DNA from: Candidatus Proximibacter danicus
Lineage (GTDB): Bacteria; Pseudomonadota; Gammaproteobacteria; Burkholderiales; Rhodocyclaceae
Length of the DNA stretch: 44,341 nt
Assembly (NCBI GenBank): GCA_016710885.1
Contig: JADJUC010000021.1
Coordinates: forward strand, 1 to 44,341
Direction of reading: 5' to 3'
Below the pieces are notes generated by a model. It worked only from the letters and a program-made list of their open reading frames with translations, had not been told where the DNA came from and did no database searches. The position numbers were made by a program, and so were the translations under genes. The first letter of the stretch is position 1. Every line of letters begins with the position of its first letter. This document shows, piece by piece, positions 35,735 through 43,231 of the stretch.

Positions 35735-35998
35735 TTAAGCGGAGACCTTCTGGCCGGCCTTGAACGCTACCAGCATGTGATACAGGTCATCCTTGAGCTT
35801 GATGCGCTTCTTCTTCAGCTCTTCGATAGTGAAATCGTCGACCGGAATATTCTCTTCCTCAAGACGCTCGACGTTTTTGGTGACGTGGTGGTACTCGTCG
35901 AAGAGGCGGGCGAAATGGTGATGTTCGATTTTCAGCGCATGGATTGCATCGCTGAATTCGGGAAATTCGTGATGGAGATCGTGATGTTCGACTTGCAT
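35735..35998 (-). CDS. DUF465 / YdcH-family small protein
   Basis: An 87-residue, charged, all-helical protein. The pattern HALKIEHHHFARLFDEYHHVTKNV, then an acidic turn and LKKKRIKLKDDLYHMLVAF, matches the DUF465 (YdcH/SlyX-like) family of short coiled coils, here with an N-terminal His-rich extension (MQVEHHDLHHEF). Function is unknown in the family. A GGGGTAG stretch precedes the ATG. It stands between aroC, whose terminator lies just upstream, and the MFS gene. Confidence 0.85.
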   Translation of the reverse strand: MQVEHHDLHHEFPEFSDAIHALKIEHHHFARLFDEYHHVTKNVERLEEENIPVDDFTIEELKKKRIKLKDDLYHMLVAFKAGQKVSA

Positions 35999-36013
35999 GA
36001 GCTACCCCTTGAA

Positions 36014-36037
36014 AAAGCAAGCCCGGCAACCGGGCAA
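36014..36037 (-). terminator. Probable terminator of aroC
   Basis: On the - strand, GCCCGG / CCGGGC forms a 6-bp all-GC stem with a 3-base loop, followed by TTGCTTTTT. It lies about 36 bases after the aroC stop and just before the DUF465 start. Confidence 0.6.
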
Positions 36038-36073
36038 GATGTTGATTGTAAATTTGTTCCAGTGTCGCAACAC

Positions 36074-37174
36074 TCAGGCGACTGATCCCGGAATTCTTGG
36101 CGAGGCGCAGACCACATCGCCGCACTGCGCGCGATGCCGCAGGGCATGATCCATCAGCACCAGCGCCAGCATGGCCTCGGCGATGGGCGTGGCGCGGATG
36201 CCGACACAGGGATCGTGACGGCCGTGAGTTTCCACCGTAGCCGGATTGCCGGCCAGATCCACCGTTTGGCGCGGCAGGCGAATGCTGGAGGTTGGTTTGA
36301 TGGCCATGTTCACCACAATCTCCTGCCCCGTCGAAATGCCGCCCAGCACGCCGCCGGCGTTGTTCGAAAGGAAACCCTGCGGCGTCATTTCGTCGCCATG
36401 CTCGGTACCCTTCTGCACCACCGAGGCAAAGCCGGCGCCGATCTCGACGCCCTTCACGGCGTTGATGCTCATCATCGCGTAGGCGATCTCGGCGTCCAGC
36501 CGGTCATACACCGGCTCGCCCCAGCCCGGCGGCACGCCGGTGGCCGACACCGTGATCTGCGCCCCGACCGAATCGCCGGATTTGCGCAGTTCGTCCATGT
36601 AGGCTTCGAGTTCCGGCACGATCTCCGCGTTAGCGGCGAAGAACGGGTTGTTGCCGATCTCGTCGGCGCTGACAAACGGAATGGCAATCGGCCCAAGCTG
36701 GCTCATCCAGCCCTGAATGGTCACCCCGTAGCGTTCGTTCAGCCACTTGCGGGCAATGGCGCCAGCGGCCACGCGCACCGCGGTCTCGCGCGCCGAAGAG
36801 CGGCCGCCGCCACGATAGTCGCGGAAGCCGTACTTCTGGGTGTAGGCATAATCGGCATGGCCGGGGCGGAAGGTCTCGGCGATGTTGCCGTAGTCCTTGC
36901 TGCGCTGGTCCTGGTTGCGGATCAGCAGGCCGATCGGCGTACCGGTGGTCTTGCCCTCGAACACGCCGGAAAGAATCTCCACCGTATCCGGCTCGCGGCG
37001 CTGCGTCACATGGCGGGAAGTGCCCGGCTTGCGCTTGTCCAGCTCGGCCTGGATGTCGGCCTCGCAGATCTCCAGCCCCGGTGGGCAGCCATCGACCACG
37101 CAGCCGATGGCCGGGCCGTGGGATTCGCCGAAGGACGTAACGGTAAACAGGGTGCCGAGAGTATTGCCGGACAT
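36074..37174 (-). CDS. aroC: Chorismate synthase AroC
   Basis: Last step of the shikimate pathway: EPSP to chorismate with reduced FMN. The 366-residue protein is intact: MSGNTLGTLFTVTSFGESHG, RPGHADYAYTQKYGFRDYRG, GGRSSARETA and GGISTGQEIV. I chose the ATG at 37172-37174 by family alignment; the open frame extends further upstream without conserved sequence. The C-terminus (CASPRIPGSVA) is longer than the core. It is divergent from the small Pro-rich gene and the DsbA-like gene. Confidence 0.94.
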   Translation of the reverse strand: MSGNTLGTLFTVTSFGESHGPAIGCVVDGCPPGLEICEADIQAELDKRKPGTSRHVTQRREPDTVEILSGVFEGKTTGTPIGLLIRNQDQRSKDYGNIAETFRPGHADYAYTQKYGFRDYRGGGRSSARETAVRVAAGAIARKWLNERYGVTIQGWMSQLGPIAIPFVSADEIGNNPFFAANAEIVPELEAYMDELRKSGDSVGAQITVSATGVPPGWGEPVYDRLDAEIAYAMMSINAVKGVEIGAGFASVVQKGTEHGDEMTPQGFLSNNAGGVLGGISTGQEIVVNMAIKPTSSIRLPRQTVDLAGNPATVETHGRHDPCVGIRATPIAEAMLALVLMDHALRHRAQCGDVVCASPRIPGSVA

Positions 37175-37292
37175 GGGAAGGTGCACAAAATGGGGATGCA
37201 ATGAGTTTAACACAGTGGCCAGTAGCACCTTGGCGCCCGATCGACCAGTAGCTGGGTGGGCGTGCTACATTGAACCGTTGACCTCAACGCCC

Positions 37293-37472
37293 ATGATTGC
37301 CATGCGCCACAGACCGAAATCGCCCGCCCCCCCAGTGCCGCATCCGTCACCGCAAACATTGCCAACACCACCCAACCCGCGCCAGACGGAAGACCTGCGC
37401 TGGCAACGCACGGTGCGCTTCAACTGGGACAATGGTGGCAAACGCGGCGGCAACAAGGACGGGCGGAAATGA
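37293..37472 (+). CDS. Small Pro-rich basic protein, unknown
   Basis: A 59-residue reading frame: a Pro-rich half (about residues 8-30, SPAPPVPHPSPQTLPTPP) and a basic half (RWQRTVRFNWDNGGKRGGNK). I do not recognise it. Its stop overlaps the start of the DsbA-like gene in ATGA, the usual sign of translational coupling, which is the main reason to call it. No ribosome site is evident. An ATG three codons later would also serve. Confidence 0.45.
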   Translation: MIAMRHRPKSPAPPVPHPSPQTLPTPPNPRQTEDLRWQRTVRFNWDNGGKRGGNKDGRK

Positions 37473-38116
37473 ACCAGGCCACTGCCATCGACATCACCAT
37501 CGACATCGTTTCGGATGTGGTCTGCCCATGGTGTTTCATCGGCAAGCGGCATCTGGAGGCGGCGCTGGCGCAGTTCGGGCAGCCGGTTGCGCTGCGCTGG
37601 CTACCGTTTTTCCTGAACCCGGACACACCGCCCGAGGGCGAGCCTTACCGGCCGTTCCTGGAAAAGAAGTTTGGCGGCCCGGAAGCGCTCGCCGGCATCT
37701 GGGCGAGCGTGCGCGAGGCCGGGCAGCGGGCAGGCATTGGTTTTGAGTTCGAGAAGATCGCCCTGCGCGCCAACACGCTGGCGGCGCACCGGCTGATCCA
37801 TCGCTTTCAGCAACAGGGCGGCGCGACGGAGGCGTTAGTGGAAGCCATCTTCGCCGCCGGTTTCTGCGCCGGCCGCTTCATTGGCGACCCGGTGGTGCTG
37901 GCTGATCTGGCGGCGCAGTGCGGCGAGGATCGCGCCGAGGTACTGGCCTGGCTGCAAAGCGATGCCGAGGCAGCCGCCGTGCAGGCGCAGGAAGCGCGCA
38001 TCCGTCAGATGGGGATCGGCAGCGTGCCGTTCTTCATCTTCAACGGCAAACTGGCCGTTTCAGGCGCCCAGCCACCCGAGGTGCTGCTGGACGCCTTGCG
38101 CCAGTCGATCGCCTAA
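37469..38116 (+). CDS. DsbA-family (FrnE-like) thiol oxidoreductase
   Basis: A 215-residue cytoplasmic protein with no signal peptide. The N-terminal thioredoxin strand leads to CPWC (residues 19-22, SDVVCPWCFIGKRHLE), then a helical insertion, then the cis-Pro loop IGSVPFFIFNGKLAVSGAQP. This is the DsbA/FrnE pattern (formerly named after 2-hydroxychromene-2-carboxylate isomerase). Members are linked to thiol redox or oxidative stress; the substrate here is unknown. Its stop overlaps the ilvN stop, so the two genes converge. Confidence 0.88.
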   Translation: MNQATAIDITIDIVSDVVCPWCFIGKRHLEAALAQFGQPVALRWLPFFLNPDTPPEGEPYRPFLEKKFGGPEALAGIWASVREAGQRAGIGFEFEKIALRANTLAAHRLIHRFQQQGGATEALVEAIFAAGFCAGRFIGDPVVLADLAAQCGEDRAEVLAWLQSDAEAAAVQAQEARIRQMGIGSVPFFIFNGKLAVSGAQPPEVLLDALRQSIA

Positions 38117-38424
38117 GCGCGGAAGAACTCCTCCATCCGCTCGAACACCGCGTGGTCGGCGCCATGGCGGCGCACGGCCAGGACGTCTTCGAGCTTCTCC
38201 ACCTGCTTGATCATCTGCGGCAGACGCACATCCTCATTGACCATCAGCCAGATGCGGCTGGTGTCGCCACCGCCCACCGGCATGACCAGAATGCCTTCAA
38301 CGTTGTAGGCACGGCGCGAGAAGAGGCCGACCACATGGCTCATCACACCGGCGTGGTTGTTGACGTCGATCTCCAGCACGGCGCGGGCCAGCGCTTGGCG
38401 TTCGTTTTGGGTGATGGCGTTCAT
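38113..38424 (-). CDS. ilvN: Acetohydroxy acid synthase small subunit, IlvN type
   Basis: Regulatory ACT-domain subunit giving valine feedback to IlvB. From the ATG at 38422-38424 the protein has 103 residues: LEIDVNNHAGVMSHVVGLFS, RRAYNVEGILVMPVGG, and KQVEKLEDVLAVRRHG. The length fits IlvN (single ACT domain), not the 160-residue IlvH. GGGAGG lies about 8 bases before this ATG. An upstream ATG (38518-38520) with a strong GGAGG overlaps the area of the ilvB stop and reads in frame through a G10 tract into ilvN, which would add 32 non-conserved residues; I prefer the shorter form. Confidence 0.88.
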   Translation of the reverse strand: MNAITQNERQALARAVLEIDVNNHAGVMSHVVGLFSRRAYNVEGILVMPVGGGDTSRIWLMVNEDVRLPQMIKQVEKLEDVLAVRRHGADHAVFERMEEFFRA

Positions 38425-38521
38425 TGCAGGCCTCCCGCCGGGCAGTCCCAAGGGATGACTGCGCCCCTCCCCCCCCCCGGCAAGCCCTTCGCGAACGTCG
38501 AGCATAGGGGTCGTTTTCATA

Positions 38522-40228
38522 TCAGCCTCCGATCATTTCTTTGTTGGATGCGCCGGGGGGCACCATCGGGTAAACCTTCTCGTTCATGTCGATGCTGGCG
38601 TGGATCAGGCACGGGCCCGGGGTATTCAAAGCTTCGGCCAGCGCCACACGCGGCTGTGCGGCCTTGTCGAGATCGACGGCACGCATGCCGAAGCCTTCCG
38701 CCACCTTGATGAAATCCGGCATCGCCTGGAACTTGGAGGCATAGATGCGCTCGCCGTAGAACAGCGTCTGCTGCTGGTACACCAGGCCGAGCGAGGCGTT
38801 GTTCATCAGGATCACCTTGACGTTGGCGCCCTCCTCCGCAGCCGTGACCATTTCCTGGATGTTCATCAGGATCGAGCCATCACCGGAGAAGCAGACCACC
38901 GTGCGCTGCGGCTCGGCGAGCGCGGCGCCGATGGCGGCCGGCAGGCCGAAGCCCATCGTGCCGAGGCCGCCCGAGGTGAGCCACTGGCGCGGCCGGCGCA
39001 GCGGGTACGCCTGCGCCACCCACATCTGGTGCTGGCCGACATCGGTGGTCACCGTGGCTTCGTCGTTCAGTGCGGCGGCCACGGCCGAGATCAGGCCATA
39101 GTGCGTGCGCGGGTCGTCGATGCCCGGCGTCTGCAGCGGGTGCTGCGACTTGAGGCTGGCCACATGCGACAGCCAGCGTTTCTTCAACTGCGGCTGTACC
39201 TTCGGCAGCAAGGCCTGCAGCACCTCGGTGACGTCGCCGGTGATGCCGATGTGCGCAGTCTTGATCTTGTCCAGCTCGGAAGGGTCGATGTCGATGTGGA
39301 TGATCTTCGCACTTGGGCAGAAAGCAGCGACCTTGCCGGTGGCGCGGTCGTCGAAGCGGGCGCCGATGGCGATCAGCAGGTCGCATTCGTCCAGCGCCAG
39401 GTTGGTGCAGCGCGCGCCGTGCATGCCGAGCATGCCCAGCGACAGCGGATGGTCGACCGGCATGGCACCCAGCGCCATCAGGGTCATCACCGTTGGCAAC
39501 GAGGCTTTCTCGGCCAGCGCCACGGCCAGTTCAGCCGCCCCCGAGGCAACGACGCCACCGCCAAGATAGAGGATCGGCTTTTCAGCCTGCTCGATCATTT
39601 CCACGGCTTTGAGAATGGCGGCCTCGTCGAAGGCCGGCGCCGGCAGTGCCTGGCCCGGCTCGGGCCACTCCTTCACTTCGATGCGCTGCGTCTGCACGTC
39701 CTTCGGAATATCGACCAGCACCGGGCCGGGGCGACCCGAGGCGGCCAGCGTGAAGGCACGCGGAATCACTTCCAGCAGTTCCTCGGCGGACGAGACGAGG
39801 AAGTTGTGTTTGGTGATCGGAATGGTCAGCCCGTAGGTATCAACTTCCTGAAACGCATCGGTGCCGATCATCGCCTTCGGCACCTGGCCGGTAATGGCGA
39901 CAATGGGGATCGAATCGAGCTTGGCGTCGGCAATCGCCGTCAGCAGATTGGTCGCACCGGGGCCGGAGGAAGCCAGGCACACCGCCGGCTTGCCGGTGGC
40001 ACGGGCCATGCCCTGCGCCATGAAACCAGCGCCCTGCTCGTGACGGGCCAGCACGTGGTGGATCTTGTCGGTTTCCGACAGCGCGTCGTAGAACGGCAGG
40101 ATGGCGCCGCCGGGGATGCCGGCCACAACGGTGATGCCCTGTCGTTCGAGCAGTCGCACGACGATCTGTGCACCGCTGAGTGTTTCGCCGGGGCTCGCGC
40201 TGGTTTTCTCTGGTTGCGTTGCTGACAT
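38522..40228 (-). CDS. ilvB: Acetohydroxy acid synthase large subunit, IlvB type
   Basis: TPP- and FAD-dependent enzyme making acetolactate for valine, leucine and isoleucine. The 568-residue protein is intact: the catalytic Glu in HVLARHEQGAGFMAQGMAR, ITGQVPKAMIGTDAFQE, RPRQWLTSGGLGTMGFGLPA, the TPP/Mg motif GDGSILMNIQEM, and the end NEKVYPMVPPGASNKEM. The sequence follows E. coli IlvB (isozyme I) closely, matching the short IlvN partner. Expression is probably controlled by the valine attenuator just upstream. A GGAG site precedes the ATG. Confidence 0.95.
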   Translation of the reverse strand: MSATQPEKTSASPGETLSGAQIVVRLLERQGITVVAGIPGGAILPFYDALSETDKIHHVLARHEQGAGFMAQGMARATGKPAVCLASSGPGATNLLTAIADAKLDSIPIVAITGQVPKAMIGTDAFQEVDTYGLTIPITKHNFLVSSAEELLEVIPRAFTLAASGRPGPVLVDIPKDVQTQRIEVKEWPEPGQALPAPAFDEAAILKAVEMIEQAEKPILYLGGGVVASGAAELAVALAEKASLPTVMTLMALGAMPVDHPLSLGMLGMHGARCTNLALDECDLLIAIGARFDDRATGKVAAFCPSAKIIHIDIDPSELDKIKTAHIGITGDVTEVLQALLPKVQPQLKKRWLSHVASLKSQHPLQTPGIDDPRTHYGLISAVAAALNDEATVTTDVGQHQMWVAQAYPLRRPRQWLTSGGLGTMGFGLPAAIGAALAEPQRTVVCFSGDGSILMNIQEMVTAAEEGANVKVILMNNASLGLVYQQQTLFYGERIYASKFQAMPDFIKVAEGFGMRAVDLDKAAQPRVALAEALNTPGPCLIHASIDMNEKVYPMVPPGASNKEMIGG

Positions 40229-40274
40229 GAAGCACTCCTTTCAGGGAGGGTTGTATCCGGTCTGCCGAGAGGGC

Positions 40275-40314
40275 AAAAACAAAAACCCCCGCTCGGTTTG
40301 CACCGGCGGGGGTT
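40275..40314 (-). terminator. Attenuator terminator of ilvBN
   Basis: On the - strand, AACCCCCGC (40314-40306) pairs with GCGGGGGTT (40292-40284). Inside, CGGT and ACCG pair around a GCAA tetraloop with one bulged A, giving a 13-bp stem. The tract TTTTTGTTTTT follows. It lies between the leader peptide stop and ilvB, 47 bases before the ilvB start. The 5' arm can alternatively pair with 40352-40364 in the leader. Confidence 0.85.
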
Positions 40315-40343
40315 CTGGAATCTGGGTTTTACTGCTTTTGCTT

Positions 40344-40481
40344 CTATCCGGCCCGCTGCGGTGCTTGATCTACGCCTACTACTACCAGGCGAGATACAAA
40401 CGCTACCGATGCTACCGATACCGAAATGGCCAACGCTGCCGGAGTGGCAGAAGTGCGGGCAATGTCGGGGCGGCGGTTCAT
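40344..40481 (-). CDS. ilvB leader peptide (valine attenuation)
   Basis: A 45-residue frame ending 30 bases before the attenuator terminator. Its second half, AISVSVASVAFVSRLVVVGV, carries eight valines, all encoded by GTA, a codon rare in this GC-rich sequence. Directly after the last valines, GCACCGcaGCGGG (40364-40352) can pair with CCCGCCGGTGC of the terminator 5' arm (40310-40300), an 11-bp antiterminator with a 2-base bulge. A ribosome stalled on the GTA codons would expose that arm and let transcription go on. This mirrors E. coli ivbL. The start is uncertain: ATG at 40479-40481 lacks a ribosome site; a TTG about 16 codons later is possible. Confidence 0.75.
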   Translation of the reverse strand: MNRRPDIARTSATPAALAISVSVASVAFVSRLVVVGVDQAPQRAG

Positions 40482-40529
40482 GGCAGCAGGGTGGGGTCCG
40501 GTATGTTTCGAATTAAAAAACGAGCCTCG

Positions 40530-40559
40530 ATTATGCCGCCCCTGCAAAACCCGGCGCAA
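40530..40559 (-). promoter_or_regulatory. Possible ilvBN promoter
   Basis: On the - strand, TTGCGC (40559-40554) and CATAAT (40535-40530) are 18 bases apart. Transcription would begin about 40 bases before the leader peptide ATG. The -10 is good and the -35 weak. Position fits, but other promoters are possible. Confidence 0.35.
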
Positions 40560-40663
40560 GCTTTTTTTGCGTTGCAGCACGCAACAAACCCTGCGGCACG
40601 CAACTGAGCGCACACAGAAGCGCCCGATCCCCTATCATCCGGAAAAAACCGGAGGAGACCCCA

Positions 40664-41485
40664 ATGAGCAGCAACCCCTTTGCCGATTTCCCGCCGATGA
40701 GCGAGGAAGAGCTTGACGCCTGTGCCGCCCGCCTGGAAACCCTGCCGGAAGATCACGCCGACTGGGTCATGCCCCTGCTGCTGGAATGCAAGCGCGCCCG
40801 CGCTGGCGCGCCGGCCTCGATCGGCAGCGAAGGCAACCCCGAGGCGGTCGCCGCCGACCTGACGCAGATCGTGCTTGATACCGCCGAATGGCTGCGCACA
40901 CTGTGGGAGGTAGGCTACATGGGCGCCGCAACGCTGCCAGTACCGCCACGCACCCACTTCCCGCAGATCGAGGTGGAAGACGTGCTCAAATCCGCGCTGT
41001 TCGCCCGCATCCGCCAGGGCAAGCATCCCCTGCCCTTCCCGCCGCCCACGCGCTGGGGCAGCCCGTGGCACGAAGTGGTGGAGTCGAACGAGGCGCAGTC
41101 GGTCGAAGCCGAGATTATCGAAGACGAAGGACAACCGGCCTTCGCCATCGTCGATGGCTGCAACCGCTGGCGCATCGTGCGCCCGGAATTCGGCAGCACG
41201 AGCTTTGTCGTTCAGCACGAAGGCAAGGGGCCGCTCTATCGCCTGACGCCCGACCCATTCATGTCAACGCTGCAGCGCCTGCCGCCGGAAGTGCAGCGGC
41301 GGATACTGGTACGCGAACGTGCCGGCGTGCGCAGCTTCGCGCTCGAATGGCTCCATGAAAACGGCCGCATCGAGGAAGTGCCGCTGCGCGCGGCAACCCG
41401 AGAGGGTGCGGAAGCGACCGCCGGCGCGTGGATTGCCCGACACCACCCGGCGCACTATGGGCGGATCGGGTTCGAGCACGCTTGA
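40664..41485 (+). CDS. Hypothetical protein, 273 residues
   Basis: Soluble protein without signal peptide or membrane helix; I do not recognise a family. The N-terminus is acidic (MSEEELDACAARLETLPEDH), followed by an alpha-helical part, a Pro-rich turn (HPLPFPPPTRWGSPWHEVVE) and a likely beta-rich middle (FAIVDGCNRWRIVRPEFGS). The C-terminal part is helical and charged. GGAGGAG lies 7 bases before the ATG, and codon use matches the chromosomal backbone, so it is a real host gene. It is divergent from ilvB and is the last backbone gene before the cassette array. Confidence 0.8.
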   Translation: MSSNPFADFPPMSEEELDACAARLETLPEDHADWVMPLLLECKRARAGAPASIGSEGNPEAVAADLTQIVLDTAEWLRTLWEVGYMGAATLPVPPRTHFPQIEVEDVLKSALFARIRQGKHPLPFPPPTRWGSPWHEVVESNEAQSVEAEIIEDEGQPAFAIVDGCNRWRIVRPEFGSTSFVVQHEGKGPLYRLTPDPFMSTLQRLPPEVQRRILVRERAGVRSFALEWLHENGRIEEVPLRAATREGAEATAGAWIARHHPAHYGRIGFEHA

Positions 41486-41838
41486 CATAGCAGATTCGTC
41501 TACAGTGATAGGGACTTCGGTGTACGCTGCGTTAGGATAAGCGCATAAACGCTAAATGGCGGGGTTCGGCCAGAAGCAGACAGCCGGAGTTGCATCCACA
41601 AAGCAGTCATTTGGAAGGTCCGAGTCCGAACCCTTTGGTTCTAGGCAAAAACCGAGTCCCGGCGATTGCAGGCTGACGTTTTCGTAATCTGGATGGTGTC
41701 CACTTTGTCTGGCGTATACGCTCGAAAATAAATGCTGATTTCAATCGAAAGCCTTGCAACACAGCACCTAGCCAATGTCCGGCATTCCAGCTTATTGGAC
41801 ACGCTGCCGGAATATCCGCCACTTTTGGCGTCACTACA
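41486..41838. other. Gene-poor junction between chromosome backbone and cassette array
   Basis: About 350 bases with no gene I can support. GTTAGGA occurs at 41531-41537 and again at 41839-41845, where the first clear cassette begins. The stretch could hold an attI site, a cassette without a gene, or decayed DNA. CCAAT / ATTGG and CGCC / GGCG can pair near 41770-41835, but no full attC-like fold is visible. No integrase remnant was seen on either strand. Confidence 0.5.
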
Positions 41839-41850
41839 GTTAGGAATCAT

Positions 41851-42565
41851 ATGTCATCACTAATTGCTCTCGAAGAATGGCTTGGAAACAACTTGCCCGA
41901 AGTTCTCTCCGATCTGAACCGGGTGTTACCGAGGATGAACTACGGGCCTTCGCGGCAGCCATAAATGCGCCTTTGCCCGCGGAGTACGTTGCCTTATACA
42001 GATGGCACAACGGTCAGAAGATGGAAATCCATACTGGCCCGTGGTATGGGCTGACATTCATACCATTAACTCGGGTGCTTTCGAATGGCAGTCTTGGGTA
42101 GATGTTCTTCGCCAGTCAAAGCCGGAAACACTAGCTTCTCTCAACAGCGGAAACTCCTCCGTGCCTCCGAGGTTTGTGCGCTGCTTATATGCAAGCGACC
42201 GATGGATTCCATTCGCGTACGACTGGGCTGGCAACTACCTTGGCATTGATCTCGATCCAGATGAAGACGGAACTATTGGCCAAGTCATTAATTTCGGGCG
42301 CGATGAAGAAAGAAAGATCGCGATTGCACCGAATATTGAAGAGTTTGTAGCCTGGATGGTCTCTGAACTCAATTCAGGCAATTTCAACATCAAGACGGAA
42401 AGTGATGGTGGTCGCAGTTTCAATACGTTACGACCAGAGAAATATCATTTTTTGGATTCGCTCGCAGCCATGTTTCGTGATTCTAACATGGCGCTCAACC
42501 TCGCTCCTTTCAGTCGCTGGACGCTGCGCGATAAAGCCGCGCAGCGCCGGTTAGCTCTACGTTAG
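41851..42565 (+). CDS. SMI1/KNR4 (SUKH) family protein, cassette 1 (two indels)
   Basis: Cassette gene beginning 11 bases after the crossover point, with AGGA before the ATG. Read through two indels (a missing C near 41920, a missing G near 42083) it gives about 238 residues: LEEWLGNNLPEVLSDLN, then GVTEDELRAFAAAI, LPAEYVALYRWHNGQ, WIPFAYDWAGNYLGIDLDP and NIEEFVAWMVSEL. This is the SMI1/KNR4 (SUKH) fold, whose bacterial members often act as immunity proteins against polymorphic toxins; that role is inference here. No toxin gene is next to it. The last 28 residues are encoded by attC itself and the stop codon TAG lies in the GTTAGGG core. Both indels are in short homopolymers. Confidence 0.8.
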
Positions 42566-42567
42566 GG
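42482..42567 (+). repeat. attC site 1
   Basis: An 86-base cassette recombination site. Outer boxes are TCTAAC (42482-42487) and GTTAGGG (42561-42567). Inner boxes GCGCTcAACC and GGTTAGCtC pair with one unpaired C, the usual strand-marking bulge. The centre has a stem CGCTGCGCG / CGCGCAGCG. About 75 bases are identical to attC site 2. Confidence 0.9.
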
Positions 42568-42573
42568 CACTTG

Positions 42574-43206
42574 ATGTTCAACCCACGAATCATATTGATC
42601 GTTCTAGCTCTAGCACCGTCCATTGCTTTTCGCTCAAGAAGCCCCTGAATATTTTCTGTACGTATGTGACCCAAAGTTGTCTGGGTACGGCTGAGCGTTT
42701 CGAACCCACAGACGGAAAGCGAGTTTGCTAGCCAAGAAAAGCTACGTCGGGTTACAGAGCGAATTTCTTTCGGTGAGCTAATTGAATACACGCCCGAAGA
42801 CGACCGCGGCAACGTCTATCGAAAGGATTCGTCTGCGCTCACCAGGAAGTGCGGGGCATTCACGATCACCATTCGCGGTGGGTTTCTCAATGGCAATCCG
42901 AATGGTGAGCTAGGCGCCATCGAATTTCCGCTGGTTGATATCGCCTTTGATGGGAAACAAAAGCTCTCGCCAATTTCGCTCGGTGAGTGTGATAGCGACC
43001 TTGGACGATTCAGCCACATGACAGCCTGTCCGAAAGATTGGGCTACTGAAGTGACGGCGATGATGTCGGATACAAAAGAAGCAAAGCCCCATCTTTTTCT
43101 TGAAACATACATTTTCCGAGGTTCGCCGTGTGCCCTAACACGGCGCTCAACCTCGCTCCTTTCAGTCGCTGGACGCTGCGCGATAAAGCCGCGCAGCGCC
43201 GGTTAG
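42574..43206 (+). CDS. Predicted secreted protein, cassette 2 (two indels)
   Basis: Cassette gene starting 12 bases after the crossover. The N-terminus MFNPRIILIVLALAPSIAFA is a signal peptide with cleavage before QEAPEYFLYVCDPKL. The frame is broken by a surplus C at about 42631 and by one missing base at about 42680-42693. The main body then reads SQEKLRRVTERISFGELIEY, KCGAFTITIRGGFLNGNPNG, LGECDSDLGRFSHMTACP and ETYIFRGSP, with several Cys that could form disulfides. The frame runs through attC 2 to a stop at 43204-43206 (about 210 residues), though a stop at the TAAC of the attC start is likely if another base is off. I do not recognise a family. Probably periplasmic. Confidence 0.65.
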
Positions 43207-43219
43207 CTCTACGTTAAAT
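43133..43219 (+). repeat. attC site 2
   Basis: Outer boxes are CCCTAAC (43133-43139) and GTTAAAT (43213-43219). The inner boxes and stem are the same as in attC site 1: GCGCTcAACC with GGTTAGCtC and CGCTGCGCG / CGCGCAGCG. Only the outermost bases differ from site 1, as expected when the next cassette supplies the end of the core. Confidence 0.9.
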
Positions 43220-43231
43220 TGGAAAGTAAGT

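Noticed and set aside
38425..38520. N-terminally extended IlvN from the ATG at 38518-38520
   Set aside because: The extra 32 residues are Gly/Pro-rich without similarity to IlvN, whereas the shorter start has its own GGGAGG and the family N-terminus. Kept as a finding because of the G10 tract.
38600..40225. 541-codon open frame on the + strand opposite ilvB
   Set aside because: Rich in Arg, His, Gly and Gln as expected from the complement of a GC-rich gene; ilvB is unmistakable on the - strand.
41531..41537. GTTAGGA as an attI or the end of an attC
   Set aside because: No pairing boxes or cassette gene can be linked to it; a 7-base match is too common to call.
41607..41850. Two short - strand frames in the junction before the cassettes
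   Set aside because: No ribosome site, no recognisable protein and opposite direction to all cassettes.
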